64,000 bases of DNA from Nonlabens spongiae. Its GTDB lineage: Bacteria; Bacteroidota; Bacteroidia; Flavobacteriales; Flavobacteriaceae. This document shows positions 26,867 to 37,100 of this stretch, one piece after another. The notes beneath the pieces were generated by a model, which had not been told where the DNA came from, made no database searches, and was given only the letters and a program-made list of their open reading frames with translations. Location of the stretch: contig NZ_CP019344.1 in assembly GCF_002117125.1 (NCBI RefSeq), positions 2,694,501 to 2,758,500 of the forward strand, read 5' to 3'. Positions within the stretch are counted from its first letter, which is position 1, and every line of letters begins with the position of its first letter. The position numbers and the translations under genes were made by a program.

Positions 26867-27944
26867 ATTCATCATATCAGGCGGTGGAACAGGAGGTCAT
26901 ATCTATCCCGCGATCTCGATTGCAAATGAGTTACGCAAGCGTTACCCAGATTGTGCAATCTTATTTGTGGGTGCCGCAGATCGTATGGAAATGGAAAAAG
27001 TGCCGGCAGCTGGTTATGAAATCAAAGGTTTGTGGATCAGCGGCATTCAGCGCAGTTTGAGCCTTAAAAATCTCATGTTTCCTTTTAAAGTGATTAAAAG
27101 CATTAGAGATTCTTATAAGATTTTAAAAGAATTCAAACCTGATGTCGCTATAGGAACTGGAGGTTACGCCAGCGGGCCTTTGTTATATGCGGCGCATAAA
27201 AAAGGGATTCCCACATTGATCCAAGAACAAAATTCGTATCCGGGAATCACAAACAAACTGCTGTCTAAAAAAGTAGATAAGGTCTGCGTCGCCAGCGATG
27301 GACTCGATCGATTTTTTCCAGCCAGCAAGATCACATTAACCGGTAATCCTGTAAGGCAAGATTTGCTGAATCTTCAAAATTTGAGAAGCGAGGCAGTCGC
27401 AGAAATGAATCTCGATCCAGAAAGAAAAACTTTGCTCGTTCTGGGCGGGAGTTTGGGAGCTCGACGCATCAATCAGCTTATTGATGAGCATCTAGACGTA
27501 CTCAAAAATGATGTTCAGATCATCTGGCAATGCGGGAAATTTTATTTTGAAACCTATAAAAATAAAGCTCAGGATGGCGTTCAAGTGCATGCGTTTTTAA
27601 ATCGTATGGATTACGCCTATGCCGCAGCCGATTTTATTATTTCTCGTGCTGGAGCTAGCTCGATTAGTGAATTAGCTATAGTCGGGAAACCGGTAATTTT
27701 TATTCCATCGCCCCATGTGGCAGAGGATCACCAGCGCAAAAATGCAGAAGCCGTTGTTAAGAAAGACGCTGCACTTATGATTACTGAAAACCAGCTGGAA
27801 GAGCAGTTCTTATCGACTTGGAACACTTTGATCCATGATCATGCATTACAAGAAAAACTATCAACCAACTTTAAAAAATTGGCACTCCCAAAAGCCACAG
27901 AGCACATCGTTGATCTCATAGAAAGCTTCCTCCATGCATCATAA
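26853..27944 (+). CDS. murG: MurG, lipid II-forming GlcNAc transferase
   Basis: MurG transfers GlcNAc from UDP-GlcNAc to lipid I on the inner membrane face. The 363-residue GT28 enzyme begins with [19 protein letters not shown] (the glycine-rich lipid I loop). It has [14 protein letters not shown] near residue 102, [10 protein letters not shown] near residue 195 and [13 protein letters not shown] near residue 262. The start is GTG at 26853, inside the end of ftsW. It overlaps murC by 11 bases. Confidence 0.96.
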   Translation: MKPYRFIISGGGTGGHIYPAISIANELRKRYPDCAILFVGAADRMEMEKVPAAGYEIKGLWISGIQRSLSLKNLMFPFKVIKSIRDSYKILKEFKPDVAIGTGGYASGPLLYAAHKKGIPTLIQEQNSYPGITNKLLSKKVDKVCVASDGLDRFFPASKITLTGNPVRQDLLNLQNLRSEAVAEMNLDPERKTLLVLGGSLGARRINQLIDEHLDVLKNDVQIIWQCGKFYFETYKNKAQDGVQVHAFLNRMDYAYAAADFIISRAGASSISELAIVGKPVIFIPSPHVAEDHQRKNAEAVVKKDAALMITENQLEEQFLSTWNTLIHDHALQEKLSTNFKKLALPKATEHIVDLIESFLHAS

Positions 27945-29333
27945 CTATTCACATTTCTACTTTTTGGGTATCGGCGGGATAGGTATGAGTGCACTCGCAC
28001 GCTACCTTGTGCATTTGGGTAAAAAAGTGGCGGGATACGACCGCGTACGATCGCCACTTTGCATACAGCTGGAGAAGGAGGGTATTGATATTCATTATCA
28101 GGATGACTTTGATGCTATTCCGCCAGACTTTAAGAATCCAGAAAAATGTTTAGTGGTCTACACGCCTGCAGTTCCGGCAGGTTTTGGTGAGATGTTACGC
28201 TTTCGCGATCCCGATAGCTATCGGGACGGCTTCAAAATGATCAAACGTGCCCAATTACTCGGCGAGATCTCTAAAAAGACGACTTGTCTAGCGGTTGCCG
28301 GAACCCACGGCAAAACCACCACAAGCGCGATACTTGCGCATCTATTACATGAAACTGGAGTGAAAATGACCGCTTTTATGGGGGTATTTTGAATAAGTAC
28401 GGTACAAATTTTATCCATACGGGTGATGAGGTGATCGTCGTGGAAGCCGATGAATACGATCGTTCTTTCATGCAGTTGAGCCCTGATATTGCTGGGGTTA
28501 CCGCGATGGATGCCGATCATCTCGATATTTATGGAGATGTGAGTGAATTTGAAAAAACCTTTCACGATTTTGCCGCTCTCGTCCCAGATGGCAAGCTTTA
28601 CACTAACGAAAAGGTCGACCTACCCAGTAAAAAAGTAGGTGTTTCAAACGGATTTATCCATGCGGAAAATCTAGATATCAAAAACGGATTATACCATTTT
28701 GATCTTTCAGTAGATGATCAGATTTATCGCAATTTCAAGTTTGCACTACCTGGTCATCACAATCTTTCAAATGCCTTGCTGGCGTTATCAATTGCTTTGG
28801 AATATGGTGTTTCCGTAGACGATTTGCGCGAACCATTAGCCACATTTCCAGGAGTCGAGCGCCGGTTCACCTACCGCATCAAAACCGATGATTTTGTGCT
28901 CATAGACGATTATGCACACCATCCTACTGAGATCCATGCAGTTCATGCGGCAACTAGAGAAATGTATCCAGAAGCGCAAGTTCATGTGATATTTCAGCCG
29001 CATTTGTTTACCCGCACTCGAGATTTTATGGAAGGCTTTGCACACAGTTTAGCAAAATTTGATAGCGTGAAATTGTTGGAAATCTATCCAGCTCGGGAGG
29101 AGCCTATCGAAGGTATCAACTCCAAAAAACTCTCAGATGAGATCAGGTCTATTTCAAAAAAGACTGATGTCGAAGTGATCCAGAAAGATGAGATTTACGC
29201 TTTCGCGAAAGCGATAAATACTCAAAAGACCACTCAAAACCAGCAACAAATTTTACTGATGCTGGGTGCTGGAGATATAGGTTTGGAAATCAATAATTTA
29301 GTTCAACAATTAAATGCGGAAAATGAAGAATAA
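27934..29333 (+). CDS. murC: UDP-MurNAc:L-alanine ligase MurC, interrupted by a one-base frameshift
   Basis: MurC adds L-alanine to UDP-MurNAc and is essential. The gene is in two frames: 27934-28392 ([11 protein letters not shown] near residue 11, [12 protein letters not shown] near residue 122) and the continuation from 28389 ([31 protein letters not shown]). The break is in a run of five G at 28380-28384. One extra G gives [14 protein letters not shown], which is what the family predicts, and a 466-residue protein of normal length. Both halves are otherwise intact, so a sequencing or assembly error is the likeliest cause; a real slippage allele or recoding is less likely. Two palindromic repeats lie inside (28198 composite; 29198, read AFAKA). 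Confidence 0.9.
28198..28228. repeat. Composite repeat: half palindrome joined to TCCCGATAGCTATCGGGA
   Basis: Second copy of the composite seen in gldB, here read [11 protein letters not shown] in murC. The 18-bp palindrome is at 28209-28226. Confidence 0.9.
29198..29213. repeat. 16-bp palindrome (copy 8)
   Basis: Perfect copy near the 3' end of murC, read AFAKA. Confidence 0.9.
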
Positions 29334-30039
29334 GATTTTTTTCTTTTGCGCGATAATTCTCACGTGCATTTTTTACGGTTTCTCGGCAAAGCGATTTGAG
29401 AGTCGGTCGGTAAATAATGTAAACATCTTATTTACAGATAAAAGCGACCCGATTATCTCTGAACAAAACGTTGATAAGTTGTTGATACAAAGTAGGGATA
29501 GTGCTGAAATGCTGTTTCTGGAAAATTTAGATTTGAATAAGAGCGAGTCGCGCCTTGTTCAGAATGAAATGATCAGAAGCGCAGAGGTTTCCGTAACGCT
29601 AGACGGTGAAATACAAGCCGTAGTTGAGGCTCGCAGGCCTATTGCTAGAATTATGGGATCTCCAGATAAGTATTTGGACGACGACAATCTTTTGATGCCA
29701 TTGTCAAAAGAATATACGGTGCGAGTGCCGCTCGTTTTTGGCTTTCAGGACCAGGATCAGGATGATCTGTACCAGCTTATTATGACTTTAAGAAATGATG
29801 AGTTGTTGTCAGAAAGTTTTAGCGATGTGCGCATCGATGCTGCGAGAGGATTTTTGCTATCGCCGCGAGCATTTGATTTTGAGGTGGTGCTGGGATCGGT
29901 AGAAGAACTTGATACCAAGCTAGTGAAGTATGAGGCCTTTATTGCAAAAATGGCTAAGGATAAAAAATTGAAGGAATTAGGGACGGTAGACCTGCGGTAC
30001 AAAAAGCAGGTAGTTGCTACAAAAAATAAATCAGTATGA
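29314..30039 (+). CDS. ftsQ: FtsQ-like division protein
   Basis: This 241-residue bitopic protein has an N-terminal membrane helix (IFFFCAIILTCIFYGFSA, near residues 8-25). A POTRA-like region follows (VNNVNILFTDKSDPIISEQN), then a beta-rich domain including VEARRPIARIMG near residue 110. This is the FtsQ topology; FtsQ links FtsL/FtsB to the septal synthase. An internal ATG three codons in (MKNK) is an alternative start. Position between murC and ftsA supports the call. It overlaps both neighbours (20 and 4 bases). Confidence 0.9.
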   Translation: MRKMKNKIFFFCAIILTCIFYGFSAKRFESRSVNNVNILFTDKSDPIISEQNVDKLLIQSRDSAEMLFLENLDLNKSESRLVQNEMIRSAEVSVTLDGEIQAVVEARRPIARIMGSPDKYLDDDNLLMPLSKEYTVRVPLVFGFQDQDQDDLYQLIMTLRNDELLSESFSDVRIDAARGFLLSPRAFDFEVVLGSVEELDTKLVKYEAFIAKMAKDKKLKELGTVDLRYKKQVVATKNKSV

Positions 30040-31403
30040 GCGCACGGGAATATGCGGTAGGTCTGGACATAGGAACGACTAAGATCGTTGCCATGATCGG
30101 TCGCAAGAATGAGTATGGAAAGCTGGAAATTTTAGGCGTAGGGCGTTCCAAAAGCCTAGGAGTTCACCGTGGCGTGGTGAACAATATCACACAAACCATT
30201 ACATCCATACAGCAGGCCGTAGATCAGGCAGAGTCAGTCAGTGGTATTGAGATTAAAGAAGTTACGGTAGGAATTGCGGGTCAACACATACGCAGTTTGC
30301 AGCACAGCGATTACATTACGCGTGGCGACAGTGATGAAGTCATCAGCCAGGAAGATGTCAACAATTTGTGCAAGCAGGTTTACAAATTAGTCATGCTGCC
30401 AGGCGAGGAAATTATTCATGTCTTACCACAAGAATATAAAATCGACGGACAGTCTGAAATCAAGGAGCCTATCGGTATGTACGGCGGTCGATTGGAAGCT
30501 AATTTTCACTTGGTAATCGGTCAAGTGGCTTCTATAAAAAACATTTACCGCTGCGTTAAAAGCGCTGATCTGGACCTCAAGAAAATTACTTTGGAGCCAC
30601 TTGCCAGCGCAGATGCTGTTTTGAGCCAAGAGGAAAAAGAAGCCGGTGTCGCTTTAATCGATATAGGTGGTGGGACCACAGACCTCGCTATTTTCAAGGA
30701 CGGAATCATCCGTCACACGGCAGTCATTCCACAAGGCGGGAATATCATTACCCAAGACATCAAAGAGGGATGCAGCATTATCGAGAAGCAGGCAGAATTG
30801 CTGAAAACTAAATTTGGTAGTGCATGGCCAGGGGAGAATAAGGAAAACGAGATCGTTTCTATTCCCGGGCTGCGTGGTAGAGAACCAAAGGAAATCACGC
30901 TAAAGAATCTCAGTAAAATCATTCACGCTAGAGTGATCGAGATTCTAGAAACCGTATTTGTTGAAATCAAGAATTACGGTCACGATGAACCTAAAAAGCA
31001 ACTCATCGCTGGTGTTGTGCTGACTGGTGGTGGTAGCCAACTCAAGCACATTAAACAGCTTGCAGAATATGTAACGGGAATGCCTAGCAGAATAGGCTAT
31101 CCTAACGAGCATCTAGCAGGCGATAGCGATACTGAATGCACAAGCCCATTATTTTCAACTGCGGTAGGTCTCGTCATGAAGGGACTTGAAGAAACTTATG
31201 AAGAGGAGGCAGAAGAAGAGCCTGTGGTTGAAGAAGTAGATGTTCAAGAGGCTGTTTTTGAACCAAAAGAAACAGAAGAACCCGGACAAGAACCTGAACC
31301 TACCGAAGAAGAAGCACCTAAAATAACACAACCCACTAAGCGCAAAGGAATCTTTGACACGTGGGCGACAAAATTTAAAGAATTTCTGGACAACGCTGAA
31401 TAA
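30036..31403 (+). CDS. ftsA: Cell-division protein FtsA
   Basis: FtsA is the actin-like protein that tethers FtsZ to the membrane. The 455-residue protein has the phosphate-1 loop VGLDIGTTKIVAMIG near residues 8-22, the SHS2 (1C) insert, DIGGGTTDLAIF near residue 209 and VLTGGGSQLKHI near residue 328. The C-terminus has a Glu/Pro-rich linker followed by an amphipathic helix (FDTWATKFKEFLDNAE), the expected membrane-targeting sequence. The linker is longer than in E. coli FtsA. It sits 47 bases before the ftsZ ATG. Confidence 0.96.
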   Translation: MSAREYAVGLDIGTTKIVAMIGRKNEYGKLEILGVGRSKSLGVHRGVVNNITQTITSIQQAVDQAESVSGIEIKEVTVGIAGQHIRSLQHSDYITRGDSDEVISQEDVNNLCKQVYKLVMLPGEEIIHVLPQEYKIDGQSEIKEPIGMYGGRLEANFHLVIGQVASIKNIYRCVKSADLDLKKITLEPLASADAVLSQEEKEAGVALIDIGGGTTDLAIFKDGIIRHTAVIPQGGNIITQDIKEGCSIIEKQAELLKTKFGSAWPGENKENEIVSIPGLRGREPKEITLKNLSKIIHARVIEILETVFVEIKNYGHDEPKKQLIAGVVLTGGGSQLKHIKQLAEYVTGMPSRIGYPNEHLAGDSDTECTSPLFSTAVGLVMKGLEETYEEEAEEEPVVEEVDVQEAVFEPKETEEPGQEPEPTEEEAPKITQPTKRKGIFDTWATKFKEFLDNAE

Positions 31404-31450
31404 CATGCGTTGCGCCAATATTGAAAAAGAATACTAGAAAAACCAGAACT

Positions 31451-33415
31451 ATGAGCCAGGACGATCAAGACAGTATCATTTTTGACTTGCCTAAAAACAC
31501 TTCAAATGTCATCAAGGTGATAGGTGTAGGTGGTGGTGGTAGCAATGCCATCAAACACATGTTCCAGCAAGGGATCAATGGGGTGGATTTTGTGATCTGC
31601 AACACAGATTCGCAAGCCTTAAACAACAGCCCGATACCTAATAAAGTACAATTGGGTGTTACCTTGACTGAAGGTCTGGGAGCAGGAGCAAATCCAGAAG
31701 TAGGAGAAAGAGCAGCAAGAGAAAGCATTGAAGAAGTGCGCGCCTTACTAGATACAACCACAAAAATGGTTTTCATCACTGCAGGAATGGGTGGTGGTAC
31801 CGGTACCGGTGCAGCTCCTGTCATTGCAGAGATCGCTCAAGAAATGGATATTCTTACCGTGGGAATTGTCACGACACCTTTCCAATTTGAAGGAAAAGTA
31901 AGGAATGAGCAGGCGCAAAAAGGAATTGAGAAATTCCGCCAGCATGTGGACTCGCTGATCATTATCAATAACAATAAATTACGTGAGGTTTACGGTAATC
32001 TAGGTTTTAAAGCTGGTTTCTCAAAAGCAGACGAAGTTCTTGCTACCGCCTCAAAAGGAATTGCTGAGGTAATAACAAATCACTACGTCCAGAACATTGA
32101 CTTGCGCGATGCAAAAACGGTACTTTCTAATTCGGGTACGGCGATTATGGGTAGCTCTCAGGCTTCAGGATCAAATCGTGCTCAAGAGGGAATCCTAAAG
32201 GCGCTGGATAGTCCGTTGTTGAACGATAATAAGATTACGGGAGCTAAGAATGTTCTGCTGCTTATCGTTTCTGGTGGGGATGAAATCACGATCGATGAGA
32301 TCGGTGAGATCAACGAGCATATTCAAAACGAGGCGGGTCACTCGGCAAACATCATTATGGGTGTGGGCGAGGACGAGTCACTGGGAGATGCCATTGCTAT
32401 AACGGTAATCGCCACGGGATTTAACATCGAGCAACAGCACGAGATCTCTAATACAGATTCTAAGCGCATTATCCACACGCTAGAGGAGGAACAACGCACC
32501 ACAAAAGTGTTGAGTGATTCAAATGAGAAGGTGACGCCCGGTCGTTTGATTATGGATCTGGAAGAAGATGAGGAGGTTGATGAGAATGACGCTTTCGCGA
32601 AAGCGGATAAACAAAAATCTCCATCACAACAAAAAGTCATTGTCCATGAACTGGGTGAGGAAGAGGAGGAAACATTACCAAAACCGACACCTAATAACGA
32701 CCTAATCAAAACCTCAGAGGAGATCAAAGATATCGAGATCAAAGATGAGGAGTATGTGGACCCAGCAGGCACGTTGTTCACGATCACAGATGAGGATGAA
32801 GTTCAAGAGCCGGTGGTCAATGAAGAGAAGGAAACGCCATTTTCGTTAGATTTTGACATGCCATTATCTCAAGAAAAAGAGCAGCCAGCTCAAGAAGAAC
32901 GCCCTATTAAACACAATCTTGAGGATATTGAAATACGCAACGCAGAAGAACTACCCAATAAAGTAGAGCCTTCTGGAGTGAAGAAATACTCGCTTCAAGA
33001 TTTTATGGAAGACGAGGAGGACGAGCCCTTTGTTTCGCAAAGAAAAGAGCCTACTAAAGTTTCTGAGCCAGAGATCAAGATCGTAAAAAAGCCACAGGTA
33101 AAGGCAGATCCATTAACCACGCCGCTGGATCCAGTTGAACCCATTGCAGATCCTACAGAGCTTCCTATCAACGAGGCAATCTTACGCAGGGCAGAGGAGC
33201 GCAAACGTAAACTGCATTTATACAATTACAAGTTCAAAAGCTCTGATAAACTAGATGAAATGGAGCGCCAGCCTGCTTATAAGCGTCAAGGCGTAGAACT
33301 GGATAGCATGCCAGAAGATCAAGTGAAGTCACGTACTTCAATTTCAACAGATGAGAATAACCAGTTAAAATTTAAATCAAACAACAACAGTTACCTACAC
33401 GATAGAGCAGATTGA
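31451..33415 (+). CDS. ftsZ: Cell-division protein FtsZ with long C-terminal linker
   Basis: FtsZ is the tubulin-like GTPase that forms the division ring. The ATG at 31451 gives MSQDDQDSIIFDLPK and a 654-residue protein; an upstream in-frame TTG at 31421 is less likely. The GTPase core covers about residues 15-330, with VGGGGSNAI, the tubulin signature GGGTGTGAAP near residue 114 and the T7-loop NLGFKAGFSKADEVL region. Residues about 335-600 are an unusually long, acidic, low-complexity linker that contains one palindromic repeat (AFAKADKQ near residue 381). The end has a conserved basic segment (AEERKRKLHLYNYKFKS) typical of Bacteroidota FtsZ. It is followed by yqeY two bases later. Confidence 0.95.
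   Translation: MSQDDQDSIIFDLPKNTSNVIKVIGVGGGGSNAIKHMFQQGINGVDFVICNTDSQALNNSPIPNKVQLGVTLTEGLGAGANPEVGERAARESIEEVRALLDTTTKMVFITAGMGGGTGTGAAPVIAEIAQEMDILTVGIVTTPFQFEGKVRNEQAQKGIEKFRQHVDSLIIINNNKLREVYGNLGFKAGFSKADEVLATASKGIAEVITNHYVQNIDLRDAKTVLSNSGTAIMGSSQASGSNRAQEGILKALDSPLLNDNKITGAKNVLLLIVSGGDEITIDEIGEINEHIQNEAGHSANIIMGVGEDESLGDAIAITVIATGFNIEQQHEISNTDSKRIIHTLEEEQRTTKVLSDSNEKVTPGRLIMDLEEDEEVDENDAFAKADKQKSPSQQKVIVHELGEEEEETLPKPTPNNDLIKTSEEIKDIEIKDEEYVDPAGTLFTITDEDEVQEPVVNEEKETPFSLDFDMPLSQEKEQPAQEERPIKHNLEDIEIRNAEELPNKVEPSGVKKYSLQDFMEDEEDEPFVSQRKEPTKVSEPEIKIVKKPQVKADPLTTPLDPVEPIADPTELPINEAILRRAEERKRKLHLYNYKFKSSDKLDEMERQPAYKRQGVELDSMPEDQVKSRTSISTDENNQLKFKSNNNSYLHDRAD
32590..32605. repeat. 16-bp palindrome (copy 9)
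   Basis: Perfect copy in the disordered linker region of ftsZ, read AFAKA. Confidence 0.9.
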
Positions 33416-33416
33416 T

Positions 33417-33866
33417 ATGAGTTTAGAGAAAAAAATAATGCCCGCAATGAAAGATGCGATGAAGGCAAAAGACCAGACGCGCCTTGCTGCCTTGCGTGCG
33501 GTGAAAAGTGAACTGTTGCTCGCAAAAACTTCCGGTAGTGATGCAGAGCTAAGCGATGATGAGGAGATCAAGCTTTTGCAAAAACTTGTCAAACAAAGAA
33601 AGGACAGCGCCCGCATTTTTCAAGAACAGGGTAGGGAAGACCTCGCTGAACCAGAACTGGCTCAAGCTGAAGTACTTTCTGAATTCTTACCCGAACAGAT
33701 GGGTGAGGACGAGATAAGAACCATCGTGCAACAGGTAATCACTGAGACTGGGGCAAGTAGCATGAAAGACATGGGTAAAGTCATGGGCCGCGCCAATCAA
33801 TTGATGGCTGGAAAAGCTGAAGGCCGGATCATCAGCACTATCGTAAAAGAAGAATTGAACAAATAA
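33417..33866 (+). CDS. GatB/YqeY domain protein
   Basis: This 149-residue cytoplasmic protein matches the YqeY family, which resembles the tail domain of the GatB subunit of tRNA amidotransferase. Its N-terminus (MKDAMKAKDQTRLAALRAVK) and the middle DDEEIKLLQKLVKQRKDSA are typical, as is the ending MGKVMGRANQLMAGKAEGR. The biochemical role is unsettled. It is the last gene of the division cluster, one base after ftsZ, and is followed by a terminator. Confidence 0.92.
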   Translation: MSLEKKIMPAMKDAMKAKDQTRLAALRAVKSELLLAKTSGSDAELSDDEEIKLLQKLVKQRKDSARIFQEQGREDLAEPELAQAEVLSEFLPEQMGEDEIRTIVQQVITETGASSMKDMGKVMGRANQLMAGKAEGRIISTIVKEELNK

Positions 33867-33888
33867 GGATTAAGGCTAATTCTGGAAG

Positions 33889-33920
33889 AGCCACTATCTC
33901 GTAAGGGATGGTGGTTTTTT
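33889..33920 (+). terminator. Intrinsic terminator of the dcw cluster
   Basis: Stem about AGCCACTATC/GATGGTGGTT with one or two G-T pairs and an eight-base loop, followed by a T run, 23 bases after the yqeY stop. Confidence 0.75.
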
Positions 33921-33927
33921 GTTTTTA

Positions 33928-33943
33928 CGCTTTCGCGAAAGCG
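33928..33943. repeat. 16-bp palindrome (copy 10)
   Basis: Perfect copy lying 8 bases after the T run of the dcw terminator. Confidence 0.9.
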
Positions 33944-34081
33944 AGACTCTCAAAAGTCAATTACTCTTTATGAGAGAATGATTAAAGATGAAAAAATAAA
34001 CAAGAATAGCTGTTTGTAGATACATGAAATTGTGAATTGTAAATAAATGATTGATAGATAAGATTTTACGATTGAGAATTC

Positions 34082-34089
34082 TATATTTG
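34082..34089 (+). promoter_or_regulatory. -7 box TATATTTG of the giant repeat-protein gene
   Basis: Exact TAnnTTTG match 37 bases upstream of the ATG at 34127. No clear -33 element at the usual spacing. Confidence 0.5.
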
Positions 34090-34126
34090 GAAGGTTGTTA
34101 ACGTACCAACTAATAATTTTCCAGCT

Positions 34127-37100
34127 ATGAAAACAAATTACTTGAAGACAGGACTGTTAAGCTTCTGCCTATTTTTAATACACCTTACGACAGCACAAAG
34201 CGATGTGCCGATTGTCAAAGGAGATCACCACGCAGAGAAGTCTAAGGAAACACTTTTAGTCTGGAGTGGTACTCTATCTGAAACCGATTACTGGGCCATC
34301 TATGAAGGTGGTTGTGGCGACAAATTACTCGGTACCACTAAACTTAATAGTTTTGAATTCTCTCCTAGCGAGACTGGCGTTACTCTGTTTGTAAGAGCAG
34401 AGAATGATCAAGGAAATCTTGCAGGAAATTGTGGTTCCTTTACCTATGATTTTAAGGCTTCTGAGACTTTTGCATTTGATCATTCTAAGTATGAAATAAA
34501 AAGTCTCGATGATGGTAAACAGTTGAATTTATCTGGTAATATCAATGGAACTTTTTGGTCTCCTGATAAGTCGTTGGCACTTGATCCAGATACTGGTTTC
34601 ATCGATCCCACTGAATCAGAAAACGGAGACTATACGGTATACTTTTTTCCTAATAATAGTTATGGATATGTGACTTCAACCTTGAGCGTTAACAATGTCG
34701 CTGTTCTATCTATTTCTGGAACAACTCAAGCTGCAGAAGATACTACAGATGGTCTTTTTACCATTACCGCAGACAATACCGTTGCAAATGATACTAATGT
34801 CAGTTTCACCATTTCTGGAACAGCCACTGAGGGTGTAGATTATTCAAGTATCGGAAATAGTGTACTGATGCCTGCAAACTCTTCATCAATTACAATTCCC
34901 ATAGATGTGATTGCAGACAGTAGTCTGGAGGGTAATGAAAATATCCAGATCACACTCACAGGCACAGATGATACTGATGTTACCGTGGGAGCTTCAAACA
35001 CGGCTACTATCAACATCATAGATAATGATAACGCGCTCGTGATCCTAACGGATACCAGTGGAGATGAAGATGCTGGACCCATTACGGTTACTGCTACCTT
35101 GTCTAATCCCGTGCAAGGCGGGTTCACTGTCGATGTATCTACAACAAATGGTTCTGCTATTGCTGGTACGGATTATAATGCGATCAACGGGCAAACATTG
35201 GTTTTTTCAGGAACTAATAATGAGACACAGACTTTTCAAATTTCTCCTATAGCAGACACTGATCTTGAGGGTGATGAAACGGTAATTGTTTCCTTATCAA
35301 ACCTTCAGGCCACGAGCCTTCCTGTAAATATCACAGATTCTGCCATCGTAACCATACTTAATGACGAAGTAGATTGTGGAAGCGCAGAGGCAGTAGATTT
35401 CAATATTCAAACCTACGACTCCAGTTGTGTAAATGGATCTTCAGGAGCAGCATCGGCAATTTTATATTATGAAGGATTTGAGACTGCACAACCTTCACCA
35501 AGTAACTATGGAGATAGCATAGACCCTATACCCGGTTTACCAGGATGGAGGTATGAAGGAGCGCCAAACGCTGGAGCTCGTCTCAATATTTTTTCTTCTG
35601 GAAATGCTAATAGAGCAAACAACGGCTCGTTTGCATTAGGACTTGACGATGGTAATTTTATTCCACATTCCATTATTTGGACAGTTGATTTATCTGCACA
35701 AGCGGGAGATGATGATATTTCATTTAGCTATTTCTTTTATAATTCAAATGATGAATTTACGATTGATGATCAAGTGACTGTAAGAGGTGATAGCAGCCAG
35801 CCTTGGGTAACTTTATCAGTTTGGAATGATGGCTTTACTAATACTTGGCAGGAGCGAGTGGTGGATTTAGATGCCGTTTTGAGCAATGCAGGTCAGACGA
35901 TGACTTCGGCCACAGAAATACGATTTACACATTCTGACAATTTTGCCTTCCCCACCGATGGAGTCATCTTTGATGATATAAAAATCTTTAAAGAAGGTTA
36001 CACCTATCAATGGAGCAACAACGAAACTACTGGTGTAGTACAAGACCTTGCACCAGGAAATTACACGGTCACCATCACTTCTCCTGACGGTTGTGTGGTA
36101 AATCAAGACGTCACGATCAATGGAACTCCGCTAGATGATGCGAGTTTTTCCTATTCCAATACAAATTATTGCCCCAACGATGCGCCCGAAACACCTACGA
36201 TAACTGGGCTTTCAGGGGGTACTTTTACAGTCAATAATTTTGGACTTGATTTAAATCCGATTACAGGTGAAATTAATTTTGCAAATAGCCTAAGTGGCAG
36301 AAATTATGATATAACTTATACTACAAACGGATCTTGTCCAAATAGCTCTACAATACGAGTAACGATTGATTTCTTTGATAACGCAAATTTTAGGTATCCC
36401 TCTAATTCTGTGTCGACAAGTGATCCAGTACAATTTCCAGTTTCTATAGTTACACCAGGTGGAACATTTAGTTCAACTCCAAGTGGTTTATCAATAGATA
36501 CTAACACAGGGCTTATAGATCCATCGCTATCTACAATTGGAGGCTATACGGTTACTTACACCACAAATGGGACTTGTCCCAATAGTTCATCTCAAACATT
36601 TGTAATAAGTAATGTTGATAATGTACCGCCAGTGGCACGTTGTCAAGATTTCTCAGGGAATCTAGATGCTAATGGTTTACTGGTAATTAATGATTTTGAT
36701 ATTGATGCAGGTAGTTCAGACGATGTGGGAGTTCAAAGTATTCAGGCTAGTCAGACTGTCTTTACTTGCGATAATCTTGGTCCCAATACAGTTACTTTAA
36801 TTGTGACTGATACGAGTGGTAATCAAGATACGTGTACGGCAACAGTTACCGTGAGCGATATAGATGCTCCTGTAATTCAATGTGCAAATGTCACTTTAGA
36901 GCTCGACGCAAACGGTCGGGCCTCACTTGATACATTATACAATACAGGAGACAGTTATGATGTACAGCCCACAACGTTTGGTGAAGATGTGCTTAGTAAT
37001 CCAACTGTTTTGAATCTTGGAGATGATCAAGTAGCTAGAAACTTACCGCTAGGTTTTGACTTTACTTTTTTTGGAAATTCTTATAATACATTTCAAGTTT

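Noticed and set aside
28378..28392. Programmed ribosomal frameshift in murC
   Set aside because: No slippery heptamer or downstream pseudoknot is evident; a one-G sequencing deletion explains it more simply.
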